Assembly: GCA_018267155.1 (NCBI GenBank)
Contig: JAFDZE010000049.1
Location: 278-58,003, forward strand
DNA: 57,726 nucleotides
Origin: Bacteroidota bacterium
Lineage (GTDB): Bacteria > Bacteroidota > Bacteroidia > Flavobacteriales_F > PHOS-HE28
Direction: 5' to 3'
How positions within the stretch are numbered: position 1 is the stretch's first letter; every line of letters starts with the position of its first letter. A program made the translations under genes and the position numbers. Under the pieces are notes generated by a model, which was not told where the DNA came from, did not search any database, and worked only from the letters and a program-made list of their open reading frames with translations. Below are positions 17,348-25,155 of the stretch, one piece after another.

Positions 17348-18121
17348 TCACGATCGTTTAACGCCGGTTTCACGTCGCGCCCGCTGCTCCAGGAACCACC
17401 ATTTCGGTCGGTCCTTGCGACCCTGGGCCACCTGCCACATGGCCACCAGACGGTCCTGCAACAGGGCAGTGGCCTCCTCCACGTTGTCCGCCACGAAAAG
17501 GAATTCGAGTTCCTTGCGTCCGATGGTGCCTTCAGCGACCATTCTGTCGATCTGATCGAGCATCGGTCGCCAGTATTCCCTGCCGTACAGAAGAATGGGG
17601 AAATCACGCACCTTGCCCGTTTGGATGAGCGTGATGGTCTCGAACAGTTCGTCCACCGTGCCCGCACCACCGGGCATCACCACGAAACAAATACTGTACT
17701 TCACCAAGAGTACCTTCCTGACGAAAAAGCGGTCAAAGGTGAGGCTGACGTCCAGGTACGGATTGGCATGCTGCTCGTGCGGGAGGACGATGTTGCAGCC
17801 CACACTGAGCGCGCCAACATCACGTGCTCCGCGGTTCGCGGCCTCCATCAGGCCCGGGCCACCACCCGACATGATGTTGAAGCCCACGCGTCCGATGCGC
17901 CGCGCCAACTCGCGCGTTGCGGAGTAGTACGGATGGTCCTCCGTGAAGCGTGCACTGCCGAAAAAGGTGACGCAAGGTCCCAGGAAATGCAGCTTGCGGA
18001 ATCCACGGATGAACTCTCCGGCGATGGACAGTGCGGTCCGGAACTCCTGCCACCGGGACCGTGGACCTTCCAGGAAGCGGAGGTCGATTGGGCGAGTGCC
18101 ATTCTTGTTCGATGATGCCAT
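17348..18121 (-). CDS. LOG-family Rossmann-fold protein (TIGR00730)
   Basis: 257 residues. The motifs SGGGPGLMEAANRGA and PGGAGTVDELFE are the nucleotide-binding and catalytic signatures of LOG proteins, formerly annotated as lysine decarboxylases, which hydrolyse nucleoside 5'-monophosphates to base and ribose phosphate. The C-terminal extension fits the longer bacterial variant. The start at 18121 is supported by the box TAGTTTCG 32 nt upstream on the minus strand; upstream in-frame codons are open but not protein-like. It precedes the TonB gene by 93 nt, but the operator in that gap suggests separate control. Confidence 0.88.
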   Translation of the reverse strand: MASSNKNGTRPIDLRFLEGPRSRWQEFRTALSIAGEFIRGFRKLHFLGPCVTFFGSARFTEDHPYYSATRELARRIGRVGFNIMSGGGPGLMEAANRGARDVGALSVGCNIVLPHEQHANPYLDVSLTFDRFFVRKVLLVKYSICFVVMPGGAGTVDELFETITLIQTGKVRDFPILLYGREYWRPMLDQIDRMVAEGTIGRKELEFLFVADNVEEATALLQDRLVAMWQVAQGRKDRPKWWFLEQRARRETGVKRS

Positions 18122-18290
18122 ACGCGCACGGATCACATGGGACGGATCGGGGGCGAAACTACCCGGCAAGGTCCTACGACCGCCAGGCGCCTGTTCCGGT
18201 ACAATTTCACACCCTCCGCCCGCCGGCGTCCCGTGCATCGCATACGCAGCCCTGGTTCCGGTGCTATGTTAGCGGCCCATCAACTCCCGC

Positions 18291-19526
18291 ATGAAGCACC
18301 TCATTACCCTCACGTTCACGCTGGGCGCCACGCTCACCTTCGCCCAGCCGCAGATCATCAACAGTGGATTCGAGACCTGGCAGGATCCCGATGCCGCCGT
18401 TGCGGAACCCGAGGAATGGAGTTCGGTGAAAACCAGCGATGCGAGCGAAGTGGTCAACAACCTCGCCCCGCAGCTCTGCTGGCCCAGCACCGATGCGCAT
18501 ACCGGAACGTACAGCGCCAACCTGCGCACCGTGGACACCTTCGTGGGCCCGGCCAGTGGTCTCATGACCTGCGGGCGTGTGCATGCCGCATTCGATCCGG
18601 CGCAGGGATACGTGTTCACCGATCCGGCGAACAGCCCATGGAACCAGTCGCTCACCAGCCGACCGGACAGCATCATCGGCTGGTACAAGGCAACAGTGGT
18701 TGGTGCGGACTTCCCCACGCTGAAGGCCGCGTTGCATGTGGGCGACGCGAAGATCCCGGAGAACGGCACCCTGGGCAATTGGGTCGGTGGTGCCGATTGG
18801 AACGCACCCTCCGCCAATGTGGGCGAGTGGACTCGATTCTCGGTACCGTTCAACTACTTCAGCACGGTCGCACCCTCATGGGCACTGGTGGTGATCACGA
18901 GCGGCAATGGCTTGGTGACTGAAGTGGGTTCCGAAGTGTGGTACGACGACATCGCACTCATCTACAATGTGATCCCGGTACCGAGCGAGACCATGGCCTA
19001 CGTAACCTCCGATGCCGGCTTCGCACTGAACGTGGACTTCAGCACCGGGGGCGAACCCGTGGCCGCAACGGACTTCGTGGCCGAGCTGAGCGATGCCAAC
19101 GGGGACTGGAGCGCGCCCGTGGTGATCGGCAGTTTGAACACCGACACCAGCGCCGGTACCATTCCCTGCATGATCCCGGCGGGCACCCCGAGCGGCACGG
19201 GCTACTTGATCCGCGTGACCAACGCCTCACCGTACTACGCACCCGTCGTGGCGGGCATCACAATCGACCTGAACACGGGCATCGCCGCGGTGGGAGGGGC
19301 CGACGCATCCGTACGATCACAGGAAGGTGGGATCCTGGTGGATCTGTCCCGAGCCACGGCATCCCCGGTGCTGTGCGAAGTGTTCGATGTCCGTGGCGGT
19401 CTCCTGGCCCGCGCGACGTACACAGGCGGATCGCGCCACCTTGTGCCCTTTTACGCCCCGGGCCTGTACACCGTTCGCCTCACCGGCGGTGCGGTGGACG
19501 GTACGCACCGTGTGATGGTCCGGTAG
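18291..19526 (+). CDS. Secreted protein with PCMD-like domain and T9SS sorting domain
   Basis: 411 residues. A signal peptide (LITLTFTLGATLTFA) is followed by IINSGFETWQDP and a beta-sandwich to about residue 225 that resembles the putative carbohydrate-metabolism (PCMD) domain. The last 75 residues have the pattern CEVFDVRGGLLAR..APGLYTVRL..HRVMVR of a type A T9SS C-terminal domain, though the usual PNP motif at its start is missing. It should be exported to the cell surface through SprA. No enzyme motif was found. Confidence 0.75.
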   Translation: MKHLITLTFTLGATLTFAQPQIINSGFETWQDPDAAVAEPEEWSSVKTSDASEVVNNLAPQLCWPSTDAHTGTYSANLRTVDTFVGPASGLMTCGRVHAAFDPAQGYVFTDPANSPWNQSLTSRPDSIIGWYKATVVGADFPTLKAALHVGDAKIPENGTLGNWVGGADWNAPSANVGEWTRFSVPFNYFSTVAPSWALVVITSGNGLVTEVGSEVWYDDIALIYNVIPVPSETMAYVTSDAGFALNVDFSTGGEPVAATDFVAELSDANGDWSAPVVIGSLNTDTSAGTIPCMIPAGTPSGTGYLIRVTNASPYYAPVVAGITIDLNTGIAAVGGADASVRSQEGGILVDLSRATASPVLCEVFDVRGGLLARATYTGGSRHLVPFYAPGLYTVRLTGGAVDGTHRVMVR

Positions 19527-19871
19527 TCCGCAGTACGGTCCTGCACGGATAAAGCACACGCCGATCGGGTATATCGGAAACGGTATGCGGAGGGTGGTCG
19601 TGTGCCGCAGCCCCTGTGCCACGACAGGCCGGGGTTCATGCATACGCACGTAGCAACATGAAGGGTCCGGGACGTTCCATCCCACATACAGGACAACCTT
19701 CCGACCTCTGTGGCGAGGCCGTTCCGTTGATATGATCCCGAAAGTGGCTGGTCAGTGACGTACTCTTTCCAGTGGATCACCTCGAAGGAGTTCCGGTCGT
19801 AAAAGATCATCACCCGGTTCGAGGCAACGTCCACCCCCGCATTGATCGTCACAACTTCCACTACCAACCAC
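19527..19871. other. Gap of 345 nt without a supported gene
   Basis: Neither strand shows a gene with a credible start. The minus strand is open here and parts of it look protein-like, but the frame continues antisense through the copper-protein gene and has no family resemblance. No structured RNA, terminator with T-run or clear promoter was found. Confidence 0.5.
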
Positions 19872-20456
19872 ATGAAAGCACTCCTCCTCCCCTGCTTGCT
19901 CGTTTCAACGATCGTAGCGGCCCAGACCACGCACACCATCAGCACGGTGGGCACCACCTTCAGCCCCAACTTGGTGAACGCCGTTGTTGGCGATGAGATC
20001 CAACTCTCGATCGGCAGCCCGCACACCTTCACCGAAGTGGACGAGGCCACGTGGAATGCGAACGACAACACACCCAACGGCGGATACAACTTCAGCGCGG
20101 GCAGCCACACCTTCACACTCACCGAGGCCGGCACCATCTGGTACGTCTGCACACCCCATGCCGATATGGGCATGAAGGGACGCATCATCGTGAGCACCAA
20201 TACCGGGGTTAACGATCAGTTGGCAACCTCCATCTCGCTGGCACCGAACCCTGCCATGGATGTGGTACGGTTCACGGGTGTGCCAGGCACCGCGCGGGCC
20301 GACCTGTACGACACGAAGGGTGCGCTGGTGCTTTCCCACCCGGTGGCGAGCGGCATGCTGGAGGTTTCCTCCGTGCTTCCGGGGAGCTATGTATGCGTCG
20401 TACGCTCCACTGACGGCACCTTGCTGCTGCGTACCCCGCTTGAAATACGGCGCTGA
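19872..20456 (+). CDS. Secreted cupredoxin (blue copper) protein with T9SS domain
   Basis: 194 residues. A signal peptide (MKALLLPCLLVSTIVAAQ) is followed by a plastocyanin-like domain (about residues 19-112). The four type 1 copper ligands are visible: His in GSPHTFTEV, and Cys, His and Met in the loop WYVCTPHADMGMKG. From about residue 118 a type A T9SS domain follows (LAPNPAMDVVRF ... GSYVCVVRS ... LEIRR). It is probably an electron-transfer protein attached to the outside of the cell. It converges with the cytochrome oxidase operon, 11 nt away, but on the opposite strand. Confidence 0.88.
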   Translation: MKALLLPCLLVSTIVAAQTTHTISTVGTTFSPNLVNAVVGDEIQLSIGSPHTFTEVDEATWNANDNTPNGGYNFSAGSHTFTLTEAGTIWYVCTPHADMGMKGRIIVSTNTGVNDQLATSISLAPNPAMDVVRFTGVPGTARADLYDTKGALVLSHPVASGMLEVSSVLPGSYVCVVRSTDGTLLLRTPLEIRR

Positions 20457-20467
20457 ATCAAGGCTCC

Positions 20468-20731
20468 TCAGCCCTTGGCCGAGGCGAACTCCTTGAGGAA
20501 GCCCACGATGCGCTTGCGCAGGAAGAGGAAGAGCAGCACGTAGGGAACGGTCATCAGGAAGAGGATCCCGGCATTGAGCCCTTCGCCCACCGCTTGTTCA
20601 CCGCCGAACACGCCACTCTGCTCCTGTCCGCTCTGCACGGTGGCCTTGCACATGGCACAGCCTTGAGCTATAAGGTCGTTTGACCATACGAGAAAGAGCA
20701 GCGAAAAAGCAGCAAACAGCAGGCTGCGCAT
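20468..20731 (-). CDS. Small membrane protein with CxxC motif
   Basis: 87 residues: a signal-like first helix (LLFAAFSLLFLVWSNDLIAQ), a CAMCK motif at residues 25-29, and a second helix (LFLMTVPYVLLFLFLRKR). Last gene of the cytochrome oxidase operon. The position and the exported cysteine pair suggest a role in oxidase assembly or copper handling, but no function is established. The start at 20731 gives a normal signal sequence. It lies 74 nt after the DUF420 gene. Confidence 0.75.
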   Translation of the reverse strand: MRSLLFAAFSLLFLVWSNDLIAQGCAMCKATVQSGQEQSGVFGGEQAVGEGLNAGILFLMTVPYVLLFLFLRKRIVGFLKEFASAKG

Positions 20732-20805
20732 CCTGTACGATGTGCGCACTACCGCCCGTGGCCTGCTGTCCCGCTTTCGATGCCTCAACACGGCACGAAA
20801 GTACG

Positions 20806-21357
20806 TCAGTAGTATGGGCTGATCAGCAGGTACACCACCACCCCCGAAACGCTCACGTAGAACCACACGGGCCACACGCGCCTGGCCAACTGGCGGTGCC
20901 GGGGGTGATCGGCGCGGAGCGCGCGGTAGGCCGTGAGGAGGATGAAGGGCAGCGAGAGACCGGCCAGCAGGATGTGCGTGGCCAGGATCACGTAGTAGAC
21001 GATCTTGATGGTGCCCGCGCCTCCGAAACGGGTCTCTCCCGCGAAGAGGTGATGCAGGAGATAGGAGATCAGGAAACAGATGGAGAGCACCATGGCGGTG
21101 AGCATCACCCGGCGGTGCATGCGCCAATTGCCGGCCTTCGCGGTGAACAACCCTGCGATCAGCAGCAGGCTCACCGCGCTATTGATCACGGCGTTGATCC
21201 GTGCGAATACATGCGGATCCAGGCCTGCGGGCGCGGGCACCTGCACGCGGTTCAGCACCACCACGGCCAACAGGACGATGCTGGAAAGGATCCAGATCCA
21301 ACGTTTGGCGGGCTTTTCCGGAACATCCAGGGCGCGCGGTGGGAACGGCTGGCGCAT
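20806..21357 (-). CDS. DUF420 membrane protein
   Basis: 183 residues with about five membrane helices. HRRVMLTAMVLSICFLISYLLHH and YYVILATHILLAGLSLPF contain the conserved histidines of DUF420 (YozB family), often found with cytochrome oxidase assembly genes. It follows the SCO gene by only 3 nt. Its exact job is unknown; it is probably linked to oxidase biogenesis or heme. Confidence 0.85.
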   Translation of the reverse strand: MRQPFPPRALDVPEKPAKRWIWILSSIVLLAVVVLNRVQVPAPAGLDPHVFARINAVINSAVSLLLIAGLFTAKAGNWRMHRRVMLTAMVLSICFLISYLLHHLFAGETRFGGAGTIKIVYYVILATHILLAGLSLPFILLTAYRALRADHPRHRQLARRVWPVWFYVSVSGVVVYLLISPYY

Positions 21358-21360
21358 CTC

Positions 21361-22065
21361 CTAATCGGAATGCTCCTGCTTTTTCCGTTTGCGCTCCTCG
21401 CCGATCAGCAGTTTCAGGTCGCCCACGAGGTCCTTCACCCCCGCGGAGGTGGTGCCATCATAGAACCCGCGGATATGCCGATCCTTATCCACCAGTACGA
21501 AATTCGGCGAATGCACGAAGCGCTCCGGATCAAGCGTATCCTCCAATGCGCTGAGCAGGTAGCCCGTATTGCCCAGCCGGTAAATATCGGCCGCGTTGCC
21601 GGTGAGGAACTTCCAGCGCGCGGTATCGGCATGGTGCTGATGACCGTAGGCCTTCAGTACGGCCGGGGTGTCATGCTCCGGATCCACGGTGTAGCTCAGG
21701 AAGAGCACGTCCTTGAACGCCTCATCGTGCAAAGGCAGGCTCACTTGCATACCGGCCATGCGGGTGGTCATGGCCGGGCAGATGGTACCGCAGGATGTGA
21801 AGAAGAAGTCCACCACCAGGATCTTGCCTTTGGTGGTGGTGCTGCTCACCGTGTTGCCGTCCTGGTCGGTGAAAGACCACTCGGGCACCTGGAAATAGGT
21901 GGTATCGCCCGGGGCATTCACCTCGTGCTGCCCGAAATAGGGCAGGGTGATGAAATGATTATCGAAGAGCCGGAAGAACAGGAGCCCGGCCGGTACGATA
22001 CCCAGCAGGATGCCCAGAATGATGCGTTTCCTGCGCTTGCTGACCGGTCGTGCCGCCGTGCTCAC
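21361..22065 (-). CDS. SCO1/SenC-type copper chaperone
   Basis: 234 residues. One N-terminal membrane anchor (about residues 14-33) is followed by a thioredoxin fold with the copper-binding pair Cys92 and Cys96 (FFFTSCGTICP) and the third ligand His in RFVHSPNF. SCO proteins deliver copper to the CuA site of cytochrome oxidase subunit II. The gene overlaps the subunit IV stop by 4 nt and lies in the oxidase operon. Confidence 0.95.
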   Translation of the reverse strand: MSTAARPVSKRRKRIILGILLGIVPAGLLFFRLFDNHFITLPYFGQHEVNAPGDTTYFQVPEWSFTDQDGNTVSSTTTKGKILVVDFFFTSCGTICPAMTTRMAGMQVSLPLHDEAFKDVLFLSYTVDPEHDTPAVLKAYGHQHHADTARWKFLTGNAADIYRLGNTGYLLSALEDTLDPERFVHSPNFVLVDKDRHIRGFYDGTTSAGVKDLVGDLKLLIGEERKRKKQEHSD

Positions 22066-22430
22066 TGGAAGTACTCCAGCATCCGTCCGATGTAGTTCGA
22101 CTCCCAGAGGGCGATGAAGAGCAGGTAGAAGATGAAGAGCGAATACGGCAGCAGGATGATGGTGCGGATGTTGCGCCGTTCATCTCCCAGGTGCATGAAG
22201 ACAGCCACGATGAATCCGGCCTTGATCAACGTGAGGATGATGAAGCAGAGTTTCACACCATGCCACCACTCGGGGAACCAATCGCGCCAGTAGGCACCAA
22301 CGGCCACCTCGAACACGGTGACCGCCGCGAGCAACGCGGTGACCAGCCAGATGTTCCGACGGATCTTCTTGCCCTGCTCTTCGCTGTGGTGGGCGTCCAG
22401 ACTGTATTCGATGATGTCGTCGCGTTCCAT
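22062..22430 (-). CDS. Cytochrome c oxidase subunit IV-type protein
   Basis: 122 residues with three membrane helices: VTALLAAVTVFEVAVGAYW, LCFIILTLIKAGFIVAVFMHLGDE and IILLPYSLFIFYLLFIALWE. The VAVFMHLGDE turn is typical of the prokaryotic COX4 family (CtaF-like). It stabilises the oxidase. It overlaps SCO at its 3' end and follows subunit III by 41 nt. Confidence 0.9.
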   Translation of the reverse strand: MERDDIIEYSLDAHHSEEQGKKIRRNIWLVTALLAAVTVFEVAVGAYWRDWFPEWWHGVKLCFIILTLIKAGFIVAVFMHLGDERRNIRTIILLPYSLFIFYLLFIALWESNYIGRMLEYFQ

Positions 22431-22471
22431 TTCAAACCGCCGAAGCCTCGGCGAAGGCGTTTGTTATTGGC

Positions 22472-23371
22472 TCACACCAAGTAGAAGAAGGTGAACACGA
22501 AGACCCAGACCAGGTCCACGAAGTGCCAGTACAGACCGGCTTTTTCGACCATTTCGTAATGGCCCCGGCGGTGGAAGACCCCACGCACCACCATCAGCAG
22601 CACGATCAGGTTGATGATCACACCGCTGAACACGTGGAAGCCATGGAACCCCGTGATGAAGAAGAAGAAGTTGGCGTACTGTGCGGGGCCGTACTCATTT
22701 TCGATACTACCCTCACTGGCCCATGGAGCCGAGGCCCCGTGGGTGTAACTCACGCGCTCGGCGAAAAGCTTCTGGGCTTCGGCCCCCTCGATGTGGGGGG
22801 CGCCTTCTTCACCTTGCAGGTAACGGTGGGTAACCTGGTCGGCCTTCACCAAGTGGAAGCCCGGGGCGTGGGCCGGGTCGGTGGTGTCGTGCGTGTCGTT
22901 GTGGACCCAGTACTTGTCGCCATTGGTCATGGTGACGTAACCACCGCTCCCATGGATGAAATGGCCCCACTCCCATACCTGGCTACCAACGAAAATGGCC
23001 CCACCGATCACGGTGAAGAAGAGCCACTTGATCACGCCTTGCTTGTACATGCGGTGTCCGGCTTCAACGGCCAGCACCATGGTGACCGAACTGAAAATGA
23101 GCACCGCGGTCATGAAGGCCACGTACATCAGGGGGAAGTCGCCGTGAACGAAGGGCAGGGCGCGGAACACGCTTTCGCCCATGGGCCAAGATTCGCCCGG
23201 AGGCATGCTGTGGCGTGCGAATCCATAACTCACCAGCAGCCCGCCGAAGGTGAGTGCGTCCGACACCAGGAAGAACCACATCATGATCTTCCCGTAGCTC
23301 ACGCTGAACGGTGAGCGGCCACCGCCCCAGAGGACGGCGTTCGGAATGGCTTTACTGGCTTCTCCTGACAT
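22472..23371 (-). CDS. Heme-copper oxidase subunit III (copy 2)
   Basis: 299 residues. Seven membrane helices are interrupted by a charged loop of roughly 85 residues (about 135-220, DKYWVHNDTHDTTDP...). The end, ITGFHGFHVFSGVIINLIVLL and WHFVDLVWVFVFTFFYLV, is the standard subunit III signature. The long polar loop is usual in Bacteroidetes. It is one of two adjacent subunit III genes and lies 23 nt after the first. Confidence 0.93.
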   Translation of the reverse strand: MSGEASKAIPNAVLWGGGRSPFSVSYGKIMMWFFLVSDALTFGGLLVSYGFARHSMPPGESWPMGESVFRALPFVHGDFPLMYVAFMTAVLIFSSVTMVLAVEAGHRMYKQGVIKWLFFTVIGGAIFVGSQVWEWGHFIHGSGGYVTMTNGDKYWVHNDTHDTTDPAHAPGFHLVKADQVTHRYLQGEEGAPHIEGAEAQKLFAERVSYTHGASAPWASEGSIENEYGPAQYANFFFFITGFHGFHVFSGVIINLIVLLMVVRGVFHRRGHYEMVEKAGLYWHFVDLVWVFVFTFFYLV

Positions 23372-23394
23372 GGTCCTTTGTTACGGGCGCAATG

Positions 23395-24126
23395 TTAGTG
23401 AACGGCGGCGATGAACAAAAGCAAGTAGATCCATACACCGGTGAGGAAGTGCCAATACATGGTTCCCTGCCATACCCCGGTGTGGGCCTGCGCGGTGTAT
23501 CGGCCCAGCAGGGCTCTGACCGTCAGTACCATCAGGACCACCAGTCCACCTGCCAGATGGAGCCAGTGGCTGAAGGTGAGAACATGGAAGTATCCGCTGC
23601 TCACATTCCAGTGGTCCGCCATGTCCGCGTTGAGCGGTGCGGTGTGCCCCGGGTCGTCCTGGGAGTAGTACAGGCTGTCCACCCGTTCCAGCGGAACCCC
23701 CTTGTGCGTAATGGCGAAATCCACGCCGTACACCCCTGCCGTCATGGTGACCTTGTCGGTCACCAGGTTCATCCGGCGTTCGGACATCTCCTTCCAGCCT
23801 TTGAACTGGAACACCGAGAAGATCACGCCGAGCACGAGGGTCGCAACCAGCCAGGTCGCCGTGGCGCGCTTGTCGCCGTGGCGTGCCGCCCGCAGCGCCA
23901 GTTGCACGGAAAGGCTGCTCACCACGATGATGGCCGTGCTGTACCAGAAGTCCACCGGCATGCGGAACGTGACCCAATAATCCGCGCTGCCACGACTCAC
24001 GATGTACGCGCTGCTGAGCGCCGCGAAGAACATCACGATCGCCACCATGAACAGGTAGGTCAAGCTCCTGCGGGCGCGTACCCGGTGCGCTGCTTCATCG
24101 ATCGGGTCCTCGGCAGGGCTGTTCAT
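23395..24126 (-). CDS. Heme-copper oxidase subunit III (copy 1)
   Basis: 243 residues with about five helices. FHVLTFSHWLHLAGGLVVLMVL and WHFLTGVWIYLLLFIAAV are subunit III motifs. It is shorter and diverged from the following gene, so these are old paralogues, not a recent duplication. The ATG overlaps the cyoE stop by 4 nt (24123-24126), implying coupling. Confidence 0.9.
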   Translation of the reverse strand: MNSPAEDPIDEAAHRVRARRSLTYLFMVAIVMFFAALSSAYIVSRGSADYWVTFRMPVDFWYSTAIIVVSSLSVQLALRAARHGDKRATATWLVATLVLGVIFSVFQFKGWKEMSERRMNLVTDKVTMTAGVYGVDFAITHKGVPLERVDSLYYSQDDPGHTAPLNADMADHWNVSSGYFHVLTFSHWLHLAGGLVVLMVLTVRALLGRYTAQAHTGVWQGTMYWHFLTGVWIYLLLFIAAVH

Positions 24127-25019
24127 AGCTTGTCGATCACGAAGGCGATCTGCGTAACGGGCAGGTAGATGAAACTGGCGAACATGAGCTTGCGGGCGTC
24201 CTTCTCGCTACGGGTGCGCAAGAGGCGAACCGCAGGCACCAGCATCCAGAGGCCGCAGAGCAGGGCGACCAAGGCTGCCCACGGGCCTGTAAAGCCGAAG
24301 AACCACGGCAGCATGCCTACGGGCACGGTGAACAAGGTGTACAGCACGGTAAGCCACGCTGAATAACCATCGCGCCCGCCCGCGCTCGGCAGCATGTGGT
24401 ACCCAGCCAGTTTGTAATCGTCGTGCAACACCCAGGCGATGGCCCAGTAGTGCGGGAACTGCCACATGAACTGGATGGCGAAGAGCAGGCCGGGCCCCAG
24501 GCCGAACTGTCCGGTAGCGGCCACATATCCCAGCATGGGGGGGAACGCACCGGGGAATGCCCCCACCAGCACGCTCCACGCGGTGAATCGCTTCAGCGGC
24601 GTGTACAACGCCACGTACATGAAGAGTGAGAGCAGGCCCAGGATCCCGGTGAGCGGACCGAATACGGCCCACAACAGGTATACGCCCAAGGCTCCCGCTG
24701 CCAGTGCCATCAGCACCGCTTCGGTCATGCTCAGCGTGCCACGCACCAAGGGGCGGGCGGCGGTGCGCTTCATCTGGCTGTCGGCGTCCACCTCCAGTAC
24801 CTGGTTGAAGGCATTGCTGGCACCCGTCACCAGCAACCCGGCCAAGGTCAGCAGTAGCGCGTTCATCAGATCGAAGCCCCCCTTGGGCACTCCCATCCAG
24901 TAGCCCAGCACGGCACTGACCACTACCAAGGACGTAAGTCGCAGCTTGAAAAGCACCGGAACTTCCTTCAGCTTGGCGCCGAAGCCCAGTACGGGAGAAA
25001 GGATGACCTGCCGTTCCAA
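24123..25019 (-). CDS. cyoE: Protoheme IX farnesyltransferase (heme O synthase)
   Basis: 298 residues, UbiA superfamily. It makes heme O for the oxidase. Eight to nine helices and the prenyl-diphosphate motif NAFNQVLEVDADSQMKRTAARPL are clear, with the second Asp-rich region AWVLHDDYKLAGYHMLP. The start appears to be TTG at 25019, because no ATG precedes the conserved KLRLTSLVVVSAVLGYWMG; a promoter-like TATTTTCG ends 8 nt upstream. First gene of the operon. Confidence 0.95.
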   Translation of the reverse strand: MERQVILSPVLGFGAKLKEVPVLFKLRLTSLVVVSAVLGYWMGVPKGGFDLMNALLLTLAGLLVTGASNAFNQVLEVDADSQMKRTAARPLVRGTLSMTEAVLMALAAGALGVYLLWAVFGPLTGILGLLSLFMYVALYTPLKRFTAWSVLVGAFPGAFPPMLGYVAATGQFGLGPGLLFAIQFMWQFPHYWAIAWVLHDDYKLAGYHMLPSAGGRDGYSAWLTVLYTLFTVPVGMLPWFFGFTGPWAALVALLCGLWMLVPAVRLLRTRSEKDARKLMFASFIYLPVTQIAFVIDKL

Positions 25020-25027
25020 TGCGGGGG

Positions 25028-25035
25028 CGAAAATA
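25028..25035 (-). promoter_or_regulatory. -7 promoter box of the cyoE operon
   Basis: The minus strand reads TATTTTCG, ending 8 nt before the TTG start of cyoE, so the mRNA would have almost no leader. No convincing TTG is seen at the right distance upstream. Confidence 0.45.
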
Positions 25036-25155
25036 GACGGATGTCAGCATGCTGCTGCATCCAATGGTCCAAGTGAACCGCGCAGGGATGTTCCTTGAAT
25101 TCCGAAGCCCCATCCTGGCAGGCAGGGCGGGGCTCCGAACACGATCAATGTACGG

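Noticed and set aside
19451..20200. Minus-strand open frame through the 18291-19871 gap and cupredoxin gene, with a protein-like stretch around 19760-19860
   Set aside because: It runs antisense through a gene with all copper ligands, has no plausible start in the gap, and resembles no family I know.
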